From Rhizobium viscosum (GTDB lineage Bacteria; Pseudomonadota; Alphaproteobacteria; Rhizobiales; Rhizobiaceae), in the NCBI RefSeq assembly GCF_014873945.1, contig NZ_JADBEC010000001.1:3675001-3739000 (forward strand): a DNA stretch of 64,000 nucleotides. Reading direction: 5' to 3'. Under the pieces are notes generated by a model. The model was not told the DNA's origin and did no database searches. It worked only from the letters and a program-made list of their open reading frames with translations. Position numbers and translations under genes: made by a program. How positions within the stretch are numbered: position 1 is the stretch's first letter; each line of letters opens with the position of its first letter. Shown here in pieces: positions 1-8,100 of this stretch.

Positions 1-1
1 G

Positions 2-292
2 ATCGTCCATCACGGCGGGGCAGGGACGACGGCAACTGCGGCCCGGGCGGGCGTGCCGCAGGTGGTCGTGGCGCAGATTGCCGACCAGCCCTATTGGGCG
101 GGCCGCGTTGCAGCGCTCGGCATTGGCGTGGCGCATGAGGGGGCGACACCAACGCCTGAGACCTTCTCCGCCGCGATTTCGGCGGCGTTGCAGCCTGATA
201 TGCGCGAGCGCGCCGTGGCCGTCGCCCCCACGATCCGAACCGACGGGGCGATGGTGGCGGCAAGGCTGCTGCTTGCCTCGACCGGGAGATAA
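2..292 (+). CDS. UDP-glycosyltransferase family protein, C-terminal part (cut by window edge)
   Basis: Only the last 96 residues are in the window, and the reading frame is open from the first bases. It begins with a HHGGAGTT motif followed by a Gly-Val-Pro-Gln stretch. That is the nucleotide-sugar binding signature at the C-terminal Rossmann domain of GT1/GT28-type glycosyltransferases (the MurG/UGT fold), followed by the usual Asp-Gln-Pro and Arg-Val/Gly-Ile-Gly stretch. It probably glycosylates a lipid or small molecule; the substrate cannot be read. The N-terminal acceptor domain lies to the left of the window. The stop is TAA at 290-292. Confidence 0.85.
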   Translation: MVHHGGAGTTATAARAGVPQVVVAQIADQPYWAGRVAALGIGVAHEGATPTPETFSAAISAALQPDMRERAVAVAPTIRTDGAMVAARLLLASTGR

Positions 293-308
293 ACGGGAGG
301 AAACGTGG

Positions 309-575
309 TCAATCGCGCGGCAGCCTGCCGAGCAGCAGCTGGTTTCCCGTGCGGTTGCCGCAACCGTTGCATTTCAGGCGAAGGCCGATTCTCGCCAGCG
401 ATATGTCCTTGCCGTAGCTGTAGGCGAGCATGCGCCGGTCAATCCTCGCCTCGCGCTGGCAGGCCGGGCAGCGGGCATGGAGGACGTACCATTGCGGCAG
501 GGTGGCGAGTGTCTCCCTGTCGGTTGCGACCTCCTCGTGGCTGGCGACGAGATCGATGCTGCGGCGGTGTTTCAT
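309..575 (-). CDS. Small zinc-ribbon-like protein of unknown function, second gene of a putative SOS operon
   Basis: An 88-aa protein with two CxxC knuckles (CPAC near residues 36-39 and CNGC near 69-72), about 30 residues apart, as in a small zinc ribbon. The N-terminal third is charged and no membrane segment is present. Its ATG overlaps the TGA of the upstream gene by four bases (ATGA, 572-575), so the two are probably translationally coupled. A LexA-type box lies upstream of the pair. I do not recognise the family. The zinc-binding role is an inference from the cysteine spacing. Confidence 0.7.
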   Translation of the reverse strand: MKHRRSIDLVASHEEVATDRETLATLPQWYVLHARCPACQREARIDRRMLAYSYGKDISLARIGLRLKCNGCGNRTGNQLLLGRLPRD

Positions 576-811
576 GTCCGGTCAAGGGAGGACCTGTCGA
601 AGGTGGGCCGCCAGCCGCGGGTCATGCCCCGGCTCATGGCGCCTTCGGCAAGCGCAAGCTGTTTGCGCAGGTGGCGGCAATCCTGCAGAAGCGTGGCGAT
701 GGCGGCCTTGGCATCCTCGTCGTGCCAGGAAAGCACGGCCTCGACCTCCCAGCTCAAATCTTCGTTTCCGATCACATTACCATTGGTTTTTGGGGCCAGT
801 TGCGGACGCAT
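572..811 (-). CDS. Conserved small protein of unknown function, first gene of a putative SOS operon
   Basis: A 79-aa soluble protein with an acidic-aromatic N-terminal half (Asp-Leu-Ser-Trp-Glu-Val-Glu-Ala-Val), then a helical stretch with Leu/Arg repeats and a basic C-terminus. The ATG at 811 is preceded by AAGGAG at good spacing. The eight extra residues upstream lack a ribosome site and are rejected. It overlaps the next gene by four bases. A GTTC-N7-GTTC box lies 68-82 bp upstream of the start codon. The function is unknown. The promoter suggests DNA-damage induction. Confidence 0.7.
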   Translation of the reverse strand: MRPQLAPKTNGNVIGNEDLSWEVEAVLSWHDEDAKAAIATLLQDCRHLRKQLALAEGAMSRGMTRGWRPTFDRSSLDRT

Positions 812-878
812 GTTCTCATTCTCCTTGCAGAGCATTTCAGTTCAGGATTGTCGGGATGGCGACCGCAGCGCCAAGAAT

Positions 879-893
879 GTTCTTATTATGTTC
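879..893 (-). promoter_or_regulatory. LexA (SOS) box, alphaproteobacterial type
   Basis: GTTC, seven A/T bases, GTTC. This is the direct-repeat LexA site of Rhizobiales and Rhodobacterales (reads GAAC-N7-GAAC on the minus strand). It sits 68-82 bp upstream of the two-gene small-protein operon at 309-811, in an otherwise gene-free spacer. The match to the consensus is exact. Binding is inferred. Confidence 0.6.
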
Positions 894-1028
894 TCATTTT
901 GGTGGGAGTCAAGGGCTGTGGTCAGGCTGAGCGCGGAGAGGAGAATTGGATCGGGCGCCGTTTGCGGACACCGCGTGATTGAGGCAGGATAGGCTTATGG
1001 GAACAAGCAGGGATGAAACGGTGCGCTG

Positions 1029-1430
1029 ATGCTGATCGGCTCATGTCATTGCGGCAAGGCGGGCTGGACGCTGGAAGGTGATCCGGGCTCGATCACGGCG
1101 TGCAACTGCACGCTCTGCCGGCGTTATGGAGCGCTCTGGGCCTATGATTACGAGGGCGAGCGGATCACCGTGAGCGGCGAGACCGGTTCCTATACACGGA
1201 CCGGCCCGGAGACGTCGTCGCTGGAAATATTGTTCTGCCCGACCTGCGCCTGCGTGCTCAGCTGGCGCGGCCTGAGGCTCAACAGGGATGGGCGCCGGCG
1301 CATGGCGGTCAATCTGCGGCTGGCGCCGCCGGATCTCGTTTCCGATCTGCCGATCGATCATTTCGACGGGCTGGAAACATTTGACGACCTGCCTTCCAAG
1401 GGGCGGTGCGTGCGCGATCTCTGGTTCTGA
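1029..1430 (+). CDS. GFA (glutathione-dependent formaldehyde-activating)-family zinc protein
   Basis: A 133-aa protein with the beta-tent zinc fold of the Gfa/CENP-V family. The N-terminal Cys-His-Cys-Gly (residues 6-9) and CNCTLCRRYGALWAYD block are followed by FCPTCACVLSW near residues 75-85, giving the two-zinc cysteine set. Members range from glutathione S-(hydroxymethyl) synthases to proteins with no known reaction, so the substrate is uncertain. It is monocistronic, reading away from the SOS-type operon. A second family member is at 44511-44936. Confidence 0.85.
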   Translation: MLIGSCHCGKAGWTLEGDPGSITACNCTLCRRYGALWAYDYEGERITVSGETGSYTRTGPETSSLEILFCPTCACVLSWRGLRLNRDGRRRMAVNLRLAPPDLVSDLPIDHFDGLETFDDLPSKGRCVRDLWF

Positions 1431-1468
1431 CGGACGCAATATCGCTGCACAATTTTGCTGGAATTGCG

Positions 1469-1630
1469 CTAAACCAGTCCGTGGCCTCCGATAAAGAAGA
1501 TTGCCGCGCACAGGATCAAAATCGCCGCGACCGCATGGATCCGGGAAAAACCATGTCCATGGGTTGGAGCCTCTGCACCATAGCCGAGACTACGATGGTC
1601 TTCTTCGAAGTTTGACAGCAAATCACGCAT
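1469..1630 (-). CDS. 53-aa single-pass membrane protein, hypothetical
   Basis: A short open frame with a strong purine-rich ribosome site (GGGGGGAA) just before ATG at 1630. The first 30 residues are polar. They are followed by one hydrophobic segment (Ala-Val-Ala-Ala-Ile-Leu-Ile-Leu-Cys-Ala-Ala-Ile-Phe-Phe-Ile) and a short Gly-Gly-His-Gly-Leu-Val tail, so a single inner-membrane helix is predicted. No function can be assigned. It converges on the GFA gene, with 38 bases between the stops. Confidence 0.5.
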   Translation of the reverse strand: MRDLLSNFEEDHRSLGYGAEAPTHGHGFSRIHAVAAILILCAAIFFIGGHGLV

Positions 1631-1802
1631 TTCATTCCCCCCAGCATCCGGCCTGATTATTATCTGCCAGGCTCAAGGGTACCATGCGCTCGTTCGCGTG
1701 ATTTAGGCAGATCGCTAAAGGTTCAATCACCTTCCGGTGGATACTCCATACCCAGCAAAAACAGCCGGTGAAACCGGCCGTTTTCAGATACAGGACGTGC
1801 TG

Positions 1803-2957
1803 TCAGACGAGCAGGGAGCTGTTTACCAGGATGTCGGTATTGTCGAAGAACGTCTTGTTCACACCGATGAAAGCGATGTCCTGGGCAGCATGGGTCGTGC
1901 TGGCGCCGTCGGCGTCGTAGGACAGAATGCCGGTTGTGGAATTGTAGATCAGCTCGGGACCGGCCTTGGTGCCGCCGGCACCCCATTTGTTGACGATTTC
2001 GAAAGAGGCGGCATCCACCACGCCGTTATTGTCCACATCGAGGCCGGCGAAGGCCGGGCCGAGGCTGATCTTGTCGTCTGCATCGAAGTCCCAGACGAAG
2101 TCCTTGCTGGCTGCTCCCATGTCATCGAAATGGAACGTGTCGGCACCGCCCTTGCCGTAAAGGCTGTCGTTGCCGGCACCGCCGGCGATCAGGTTGCTGC
2201 CGGCATTGCCGGTGATCAGGTTGGCAAGGCCGTTGCCGGTCGCATCGATATCCGCCGTACCGTTCAGACGCAGGTTTTCGACAGGCCCCTGGTCACGCAA
2301 ATCTACGCTGACCGTCGTCCAGATCGTGTCTACGCCGCCATCGGGAACGGTGAGCAACGGCCCTGAATAAATCGCGACGCGATCACCCGTATCATCGAAT
2401 ATGTAGGTGTCGTTGCCCATCGTTTCGAAAAAGGTGTCGGCCCCGCCTTTTCCATCCAGCTGATCGTCGCCGGCATTGCCGATCATTCGGTCAGCGAAAT
2501 TCGAACCGATGACCGAGACATGTTCGACGTCCGGTTCGATGAAGAACTGGCCTGCGTAGCTGCCGTCCGCATGGGTCAGGTACATGATGGATGTGTAGGT
2601 GCCCGGCGGACCGATCTTCGTGAAATCGACGTCGAGAGCTCCCATCGGCTGAAAGTTGAGATAGGCGGAATCCGTTCCGGCCTCGCCGAAAAACGTGATG
2701 TCGATCTGGCCGAGAAAGTCGTGAGGAGGAGCGAAGATCAATTTGTCATTATCCGCTCCTCCGAAAATAACGCTTGATGTCTCCAGGAGGTCCGGCAAGT
2801 CGAAAGTCGACGTCGCGATCCGAAAAGTGTCTCTGCCCCCGTAGCCGGAGTAATAATCGCTGTTCTCGAAGATAATTCCCGCCTCTGGAATTATGATGAG
2901 AGTAGAGCTCCTCGTCCGGAACACATCATCTCCAGGCGTGCCGTTATAATCGCCCAT
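1803..2957 (-). CDS. RTX / haemolysin-type calcium-binding protein, 384 aa
   Basis: Contains glycine/aspartate nonapeptide repeats (GNAGDDQLDGKGGADTF around residue 175; GNAGSNLIAGGAGNDSLYGKGGADTF around residue 265), the parallel beta-roll calcium sites of RTX proteins. The C-terminal ~100 residues resemble the serralysin-type M10 C-terminal region (FHFDDM, DFDADDKISL, DVDNNGVVD, ending ILVNSSLLV), which carries the uncleaved type I secretion signal. There is no zinc-protease HExxH motif, so it is not a protease. The start ATG at 2957 follows GGAGG; an upstream 20-residue extension has no ribosome site. No secretion ABC/HlyD genes are in the window. Confidence 0.85.
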   Translation of the reverse strand: MGDYNGTPGDDVFRTRSSTLIIIPEAGIIFENSDYYSGYGGRDTFRIATSTFDLPDLLETSSVIFGGADNDKLIFAPPHDFLGQIDITFFGEAGTDSAYLNFQPMGALDVDFTKIGPPGTYTSIMYLTHADGSYAGQFFIEPDVEHVSVIGSNFADRMIGNAGDDQLDGKGGADTFFETMGNDTYIFDDTGDRVAIYSGPLLTVPDGGVDTIWTTVSVDLRDQGPVENLRLNGTADIDATGNGLANLITGNAGSNLIAGGAGNDSLYGKGGADTFHFDDMGAASKDFVWDFDADDKISLGPAFAGLDVDNNGVVDAASFEIVNKWGAGGTKAGPELIYNSTTGILSYDADGASTTHAAQDIAFIGVNKTFFDNTDILVNSSLLV

Positions 2958-3464
2958 GCGTCGTCCTCCGTTTTGCTGTGGTTTCAGGATATTGTTGGAC
3001 GCTTCTTTCTGAGGCAAGTGAAACTACCATGACGGTCACTCGCTCCTCTCACCTGGCATTCTATCAGGTTATAGGACGGATTGCTACTTTGGATTGTTTT
3101 TTGTGTGGCGGGAACCCGTTCTCGATGAGAGCGGATAATGCAGGTCGGTGTGGCCATGCTCCGCGATGTTGGCGTGGCTGACCGAACAATCGGTCTGCGA
3201 CCCACCGCCACCGATATGTCGGAAGCATGCTGGCCGGAGTTCGTGAGGATTAACGTGCTGCCGCCAGCGGGGTGGAAAGTATAATTCTTTCGATGTTACC
3301 TGTTTTATCCGCTCCGCCTATTTTACCACCTTTTGCTGTGTGATTGAGAATAGTAGATCGGCTCACTTTGCGATAACAATGAAAATAAGGAAGTTATTTT
3401 GTGTCGATGTACGCAGAATAGGTCCGAAGCTTTGGCTTTCAAAAGCTGAAATCGAAGGGAAGTC
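2958..3464. other. Gene-poor, AT-richer spacer upstream of the first RTX gene
   Basis: About 500 bases with no convincing coding frame. It must contain the promoter of the minus-strand RTX gene and of the small plus-strand gene at 3465. Several TA-rich tracts are present, but I could not define a promoter or operator with confidence. Confidence 0.5.
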
Positions 3465-3629
3465 ATGAGGATATACTGTCTGATAATTGCGCTTCAGCTC
3501 GGCCTGCTGATGTGGGTGGGAGCCTACTATAGCGCTCAGGGATTTTATCTCACATTCAGCGCCTCGCATTCCCAGACCGTTGCCTTCGCTTCACCCGACA
3601 TCGGCGCGATCCGTACGGGCGCCCGATGA
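3465..3629 (+). CDS. 54-aa small membrane protein, hypothetical
   Basis: ATG at 3465 follows GAAGGGAAG. The product begins with a hydrophobic helix (Ile-Tyr-Cys-Leu-Ile-Ile-Ala-Leu through Leu-Leu-Met-Trp-Val-Gly-Ala) and ends in a short polar tail, so it is a single-pass or secreted-anchor mini-protein. It lies 44 bases before another mini membrane gene, in the spacer between two RTX genes. The function is unknown. Support comes from the ribosome site and the hydrophobic profile only. Confidence 0.45.
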   Translation: MRIYCLIIALQLGLLMWVGAYYSAQGFYLTFSASHSQTVAFASPDIGAIRTGAR

Positions 3630-3673
3630 CGATCACTCTATGACAAACCAAGAAACAAGAAAAAGACACCACC

Positions 3674-3850
3674 ATGAGACCGCTAAATTCCCTCCTGATC
3701 GTCTATCTTGGCCCGCCGCTGATGGCAGCTGCGTTTCTTCTGTTCACTGTGTCGTGGCTCGGGGATAAACCATTCGACCCGGGTCAGGATACGGTGACCG
3801 CCGTGCGAAAAGGCGGCAGGATCGGCAGCCAGAGCGAGATGTTTCGGTAA
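3674..3850 (+). CDS. 58-aa small membrane protein, hypothetical
   Basis: Open frame from ATG 3674 to TAA 3850. The N-terminal 30 residues are hydrophobic (LLIVYLGPPLMAAAFLLF), forming one transmembrane helix, followed by a polar basic tail. The upstream sequence is only A-rich (AAGAAAAAG) rather than a clear Shine-Dalgarno. It is probably co-transcribed with the 54-aa gene before it. I do not recognise a family. Confidence 0.45.
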   Translation: MRPLNSLLIVYLGPPLMAAAFLLFTVSWLGDKPFDPGQDTVTAVRKGGRIGSQSEMFR

Positions 3851-4072
3851 TTAGGGGCGTCGCGCCACCAGGCGAAGTATGAGAAGGGCCACCAAGTGGG
3901 GCCCGGCGACCCTTCTCCTGCTGGTAGGTGCAGCATCCAGCGGGGGCAAAATACAAGCAGCGGCTGTTTCCGATAGTGACCGCGGTCACATTGCGATAAT
4001 TTATTCTCGTGGAAGCTGAACGAACCTGAGCTGCCACTTCAGGAAAGAGCAATCGCCCGACGGGCATTTCAT

Positions 4073-4861
4073 CTAGGGTCGCTCGGCCATGACGAGCAGG
4101 AGGAATGCGGCAAGGTCGCGCCAGCGGGCAAAACGCTTGTCTTCGCAGGCTTGAGCGCTCGGTTGCGGCTCGCCGATCTTGCCGATGCGGAAACCGGCCG
4201 CAGCGATGCTATTCAGATAATCACTCATTGTGCGCGGGAAGCGGGGGACAGCGAAGGGTTGAACGATTTCGTCTGCCGGCCGGCTGCCGAAACGCCATTC
4301 TTCGGTGAAGGTGCTGCTGTCAAAATAGCGCGAGACGCAGAGTGCGGTTGCGATGCCGGCCTCGTTTCTCTGCCAGGCGAGGCCCGGCGTGATGAAGCAC
4401 GGGTGCAGAATGCTGAAGGCGAGGAAGCCGCCGGGGCACAGGAGGCGATAGGCCTCCCGCATCGTGGCATCGAAATCCGGGCCATCCATGAGCGCCATGG
4501 TGGAAATGACGGCATCGAAGGAGGCATCGGGAAAGCCGGTATCGGTGCTGTAGGAGGAGACCCTATAGGTGATGCCTAGGGGATGATCTTCTTCAGCTTT
4601 TCGCGCATGGCCGATCATCCGCTCGGAGAGGTCGATGCCGGTCATGCGCGCGCCCATTTGCGCGAAGCGGCGGGTATTGGTGCCTTCGCCGCAGCCGAAA
4701 TCGATCACATCGAGGCCGACAAGCGGCGGCAGAAAATCGACGAAGGCGGGAAAGGTGAAGAGTTCGCGGTAGGTGTCGTAGCCCTGTCGCACGTCATGCG
4801 TCCATTGATCCGCATTGCCGTTCCATCGCGCCGCCACGTCCTGCAACATTTCGTCGGTCAT
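4073..4861 (-). CDS. Class I SAM-dependent methyltransferase
   Basis: A 262-aa protein. Motif I, VIDFGCGEGTNTRRFA (about residues 52-67), and the acidic motif GIDLSERMI place it in the Rossmann-fold methyltransferase superfamily of the UbiE/Methyltransf_11 type. The later DAVISTMALMD block is the usual motif IV region. The acceptor is unknown. The start at 4861 is chosen because GGAAG precedes it; a 44-residue upstream extension lacks a ribosome site and looks like non-coding sequence. It stands alone between the two RTX genes, on the strand opposite to the second. Confidence 0.8.
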   Translation of the reverse strand: MTDEMLQDVAARWNGNADQWTHDVRQGYDTYRELFTFPAFVDFLPPLVGLDVIDFGCGEGTNTRRFAQMGARMTGIDLSERMIGHARKAEEDHPLGITYRVSSYSTDTGFPDASFDAVISTMALMDGPDFDATMREAYRLLCPGGFLAFSILHPCFITPGLAWQRNEAGIATALCVSRYFDSSTFTEEWRFGSRPADEIVQPFAVPRFPRTMSDYLNSIAAAGFRIGKIGEPQPSAQACEDKRFARWRDLAAFLLLVMAERP

Positions 4862-5196
4862 CGTGCTTCCATTCGTTTTTGCCGATTCACGCTGTGAGAG
4901 AATAGGGCGGTTTGCGGTTGTAGGGGAGCGGCCTGGCTGCATTGAGCGCGAACGTGGGGTTCTATTCTTGCGCTGTTGATCTTGTTGAACCATTGCCTTG
5001 GCGAGGCTGCAAGAAGCGGTGGCGTATCAAACATGATCAGTGGTTCGATGCTTCGGTCCGACTTGCTGAAGCAGGAACAGGGCATCAGCTATCTTGATGA
5101 GATTTCGACAATAACCACTTGCAATTTATGCAACCTGCGGGATACGGTTGCTCATGTATTCTTAAGATTGCAATTTTTAATTTTGAGGAAATACCT
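4862..5196. other. Divergent promoter region between methyltransferase and giant RTX gene
   Basis: A spacer of 335 bases without a gene. The part nearest the RTX start is AT-rich and contains TTGCA-ATTTA-TGCAA (a small inverted repeat near 5120-5135). The ribosome site GAGGAAAT lies just before ATG 5197. No further sites could be assigned. Confidence 0.45.
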
Positions 5197-8100
5197 ATGT
5201 CTGAAAACTTGGTTGCGCTCAATAATGTCCTGACCGGTGGCAATGGAGACGACGTTCTCAGTGGAAGCGCCGGGGCCGACATCCTTTCCGGTGGGCTCGG
5301 CAACGACACTCTTTATGGCGGTGCCGGAGATGACATCCTGATCAATGACGGCCATGGCATCGATGGTCTTTGGGGCGGCACCGGCAACGACACCTACCAG
5401 TTTGCCTTCGGCAGCGAGGTGGTGGTTGGCGATCCGAACCTTGGCTTCCTGAATCACGTCTCGGATGCGGAGGGAGAGGGCTCATCCGATACGCTGGTGT
5501 TTACCAACGCCAATTTCGACGATTTGCAGTTTATGCAGGGCTATAAAGGCTTCCGCCCGGATCATCTCTACATTCGCAACATTGCCACCAATGAAGTTAT
5601 GGGCGTCAGCTGGCAGTTTTCTTCCGCCAATCCGGCAAGCACGGCCGGTATCGAAACCTTCGTCTTTGCCGACGGCAGCTACATCACGCGGGCTGAACTG
5701 CTCACCCTCGTTGGCGGCGGAACCATCGTGCCGCATGCGCCCCTGGTTCTCGGCGGCACGCCCGGCGACGATATTCTTACCGGTGGTATTGGCAATGACA
5801 TCCTGATTGGCGGGGCTGGTGCGGACGTTCTGAATGGCGGCGCCGGCACGGATACGGTCAGCTATGCCGGATCGTCTTCCGACGTGACGATCGATCTGGA
5901 TGCCGGAACTGGTCATGGCGGTGATGCCGAGGGTGATACTCTGTCAGGGATCGAGGTCGTCGTCGGCTCGGGCTACGGCGACACGCTTATTGCTTCGGGC
6001 GCTGGGGGGACGGTGGTTCTACGGGGCGGAGCCGGTGACGATGTCTATGAAGTCCGCGGCCCCAATGTCGTGGTGGAAGAACAGCTGAACTCGGGCAACG
6101 ATACCGTCAAAGTAAGTGGTCTCGGCAGCTATACACTATCGGCCAATGTCGAGAATCTCATTCATGACGGCAGTACCAGCTTCACCGGCACGGGCAATGA
6201 TCTCGACAATGTGATGACGGGCGGCAGCGGCGATGACGTGTTGAGCGGTGGTGTCGGCGACGACACGCTTTCCGGTGGGCTCGGCAATGACACTCTTTAT
6301 GGCGGTGCCGGAGATGACATCCTGATCAATGACGGCCATGGCATCGATGGTCTTTGGGGCGGCACCGGCAACGACACCTACCAGTTTGCCTTCGGCAGCG
6401 AGGTGGTGGTTGGCGATCCGAACCTTGGCTTCCTGAATCACGTCTCGGATGCGGAGGGAGAGGGCTCATCCGATACGCTGGTGTTTACCAACGCCAATTT
6501 CGACGATCTGCAGTTTATGCAAGGCTATAAAGGCTTCCGCCCGGATCATCTCTACATTCGCAACATTGCCACCAATGAAGTTATGGGCGTCAGCTGGCAG
6601 TTTTCTTCCGCCAATCCGGCAAGCACGGCCGGTATCGAAACCTTCGTCTTTGCCGACGGCAGCTACATCACGCGGGCTGAACTGCTCACCCTCATTGGCG
6701 GCGGAACCATCGTGCCGCATGCGCCAGGCACCGTTCTGAACGGAACCGCGGGTGATGACGTGCTGACTGGTGGTAATAGGGACGATCTACTCAACGGTGG
6801 CGACGGCAACGATACCCTTGCCGGTGGTCTTGGCAACGACGTTCTCCATGGCGGCAACGGCAATGACATCCTGATTGGCGGGGCTGGTGCGGACGTTCTG
6901 AATGGCGGCGCCGGCACGGATACGGTCAGCTATGCCGGATCGTCTTCCGGCGTGACGATCGATCTGGATGCCGGAACTGGTCATGGCGGTGATGCCGAGG
7001 GTGATACTCTGTCAGGGATCGAGGTCGTCGTCGGCTCGGGCTACGGCGACACGTTAACAGGTGGTCTCGGCAACGACGTTCTTCACGGCGGCAACGGCAA
7101 TGACATCCTGATTGGCGGGGCTGGTGCCGATGTGCTGGATGGCGGCGCTGGTACGGATACGGTCAGCTATGCCGGATCGTCTTCGGGCGTGACCATCGAT
7201 CTGGATGCCGGTACCGGCTATGGCGGCGATGCCCGAGGTGACACCTTGTCGGGGATCGAGATCGTCGTCGGCTCGGGCTACGGCGACATACTTGGAGCTT
7301 CGGGTGCCAATGGTACGGTCATCCTGCGCGGAGGAGCCGGTGACGACGTCTACGAGGTCCGCGGCCCCAATGTCGTGGTGGAAGAACAGCTGAACTCCGG
7401 CAACGATACCGTCAAAGTGAGTGGTGTTGCCAGTTATACACTGTCAGGCAATGTCGAGAACCTCACCCATGAGGGCAGCACCAGCTTCACCGGCACGGGC
7501 AATGATCTCGACAATATAGTAACAGGCGGCCTGGGCAATGACGTTCTCCACGGCGGCAACGGCAATGACATCCTGATTGGCGGGGCTGGTGCGGACGTTC
7601 TGAATGGCGGCGCCGGCACGGATACGGTCAGCTATGCCGGATCGTCTTCCGGTGTGACCATCGATCTGGATGCCGGAACTGGTCATGGCGGTGATGCCGA
7701 GGGTGATACTCTGTCAGGGATCGAGGTCGTCGTCGGCTCGGGCTACGGCGACACGCTTATTGCTTCGGGCGCTGGGGGGACGGTGGTTCTACGGGGCGGA
7801 GCCGGTGACGATGTCTATGAAGTCCGCGGCCCCAATGTCGTGGTGGAAGAACAGCTGAACTCGGGCAACGATACCGTCAAAGTAAGTGGTCTCGGCAGCT
7901 ATACACTATCGGCCAATGTCGAGAATCTCATTCATGACGGCAGTACCAGCTTCACCGGCACGGGCAATGATCTCGACAATGTGATGACGGGCGGCAGCGG
8001 CGATGACGTGTTGAGCGGTGGTGTCGGCGACGACACGCTTTCCGGTGGGCTCGGCAATGACACTCTTTATGGCGGTGCCGGAGATGACATCCTGATCAAT

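Noticed and set aside
3744..4067. 107-codon minus-strand frame between the mini membrane genes and the methyltransferase
   Set aside because: The composition is Arg/Ser/Pro-rich without domains, there is no ribosome site, and it overlaps the plus-strand mini-gene.
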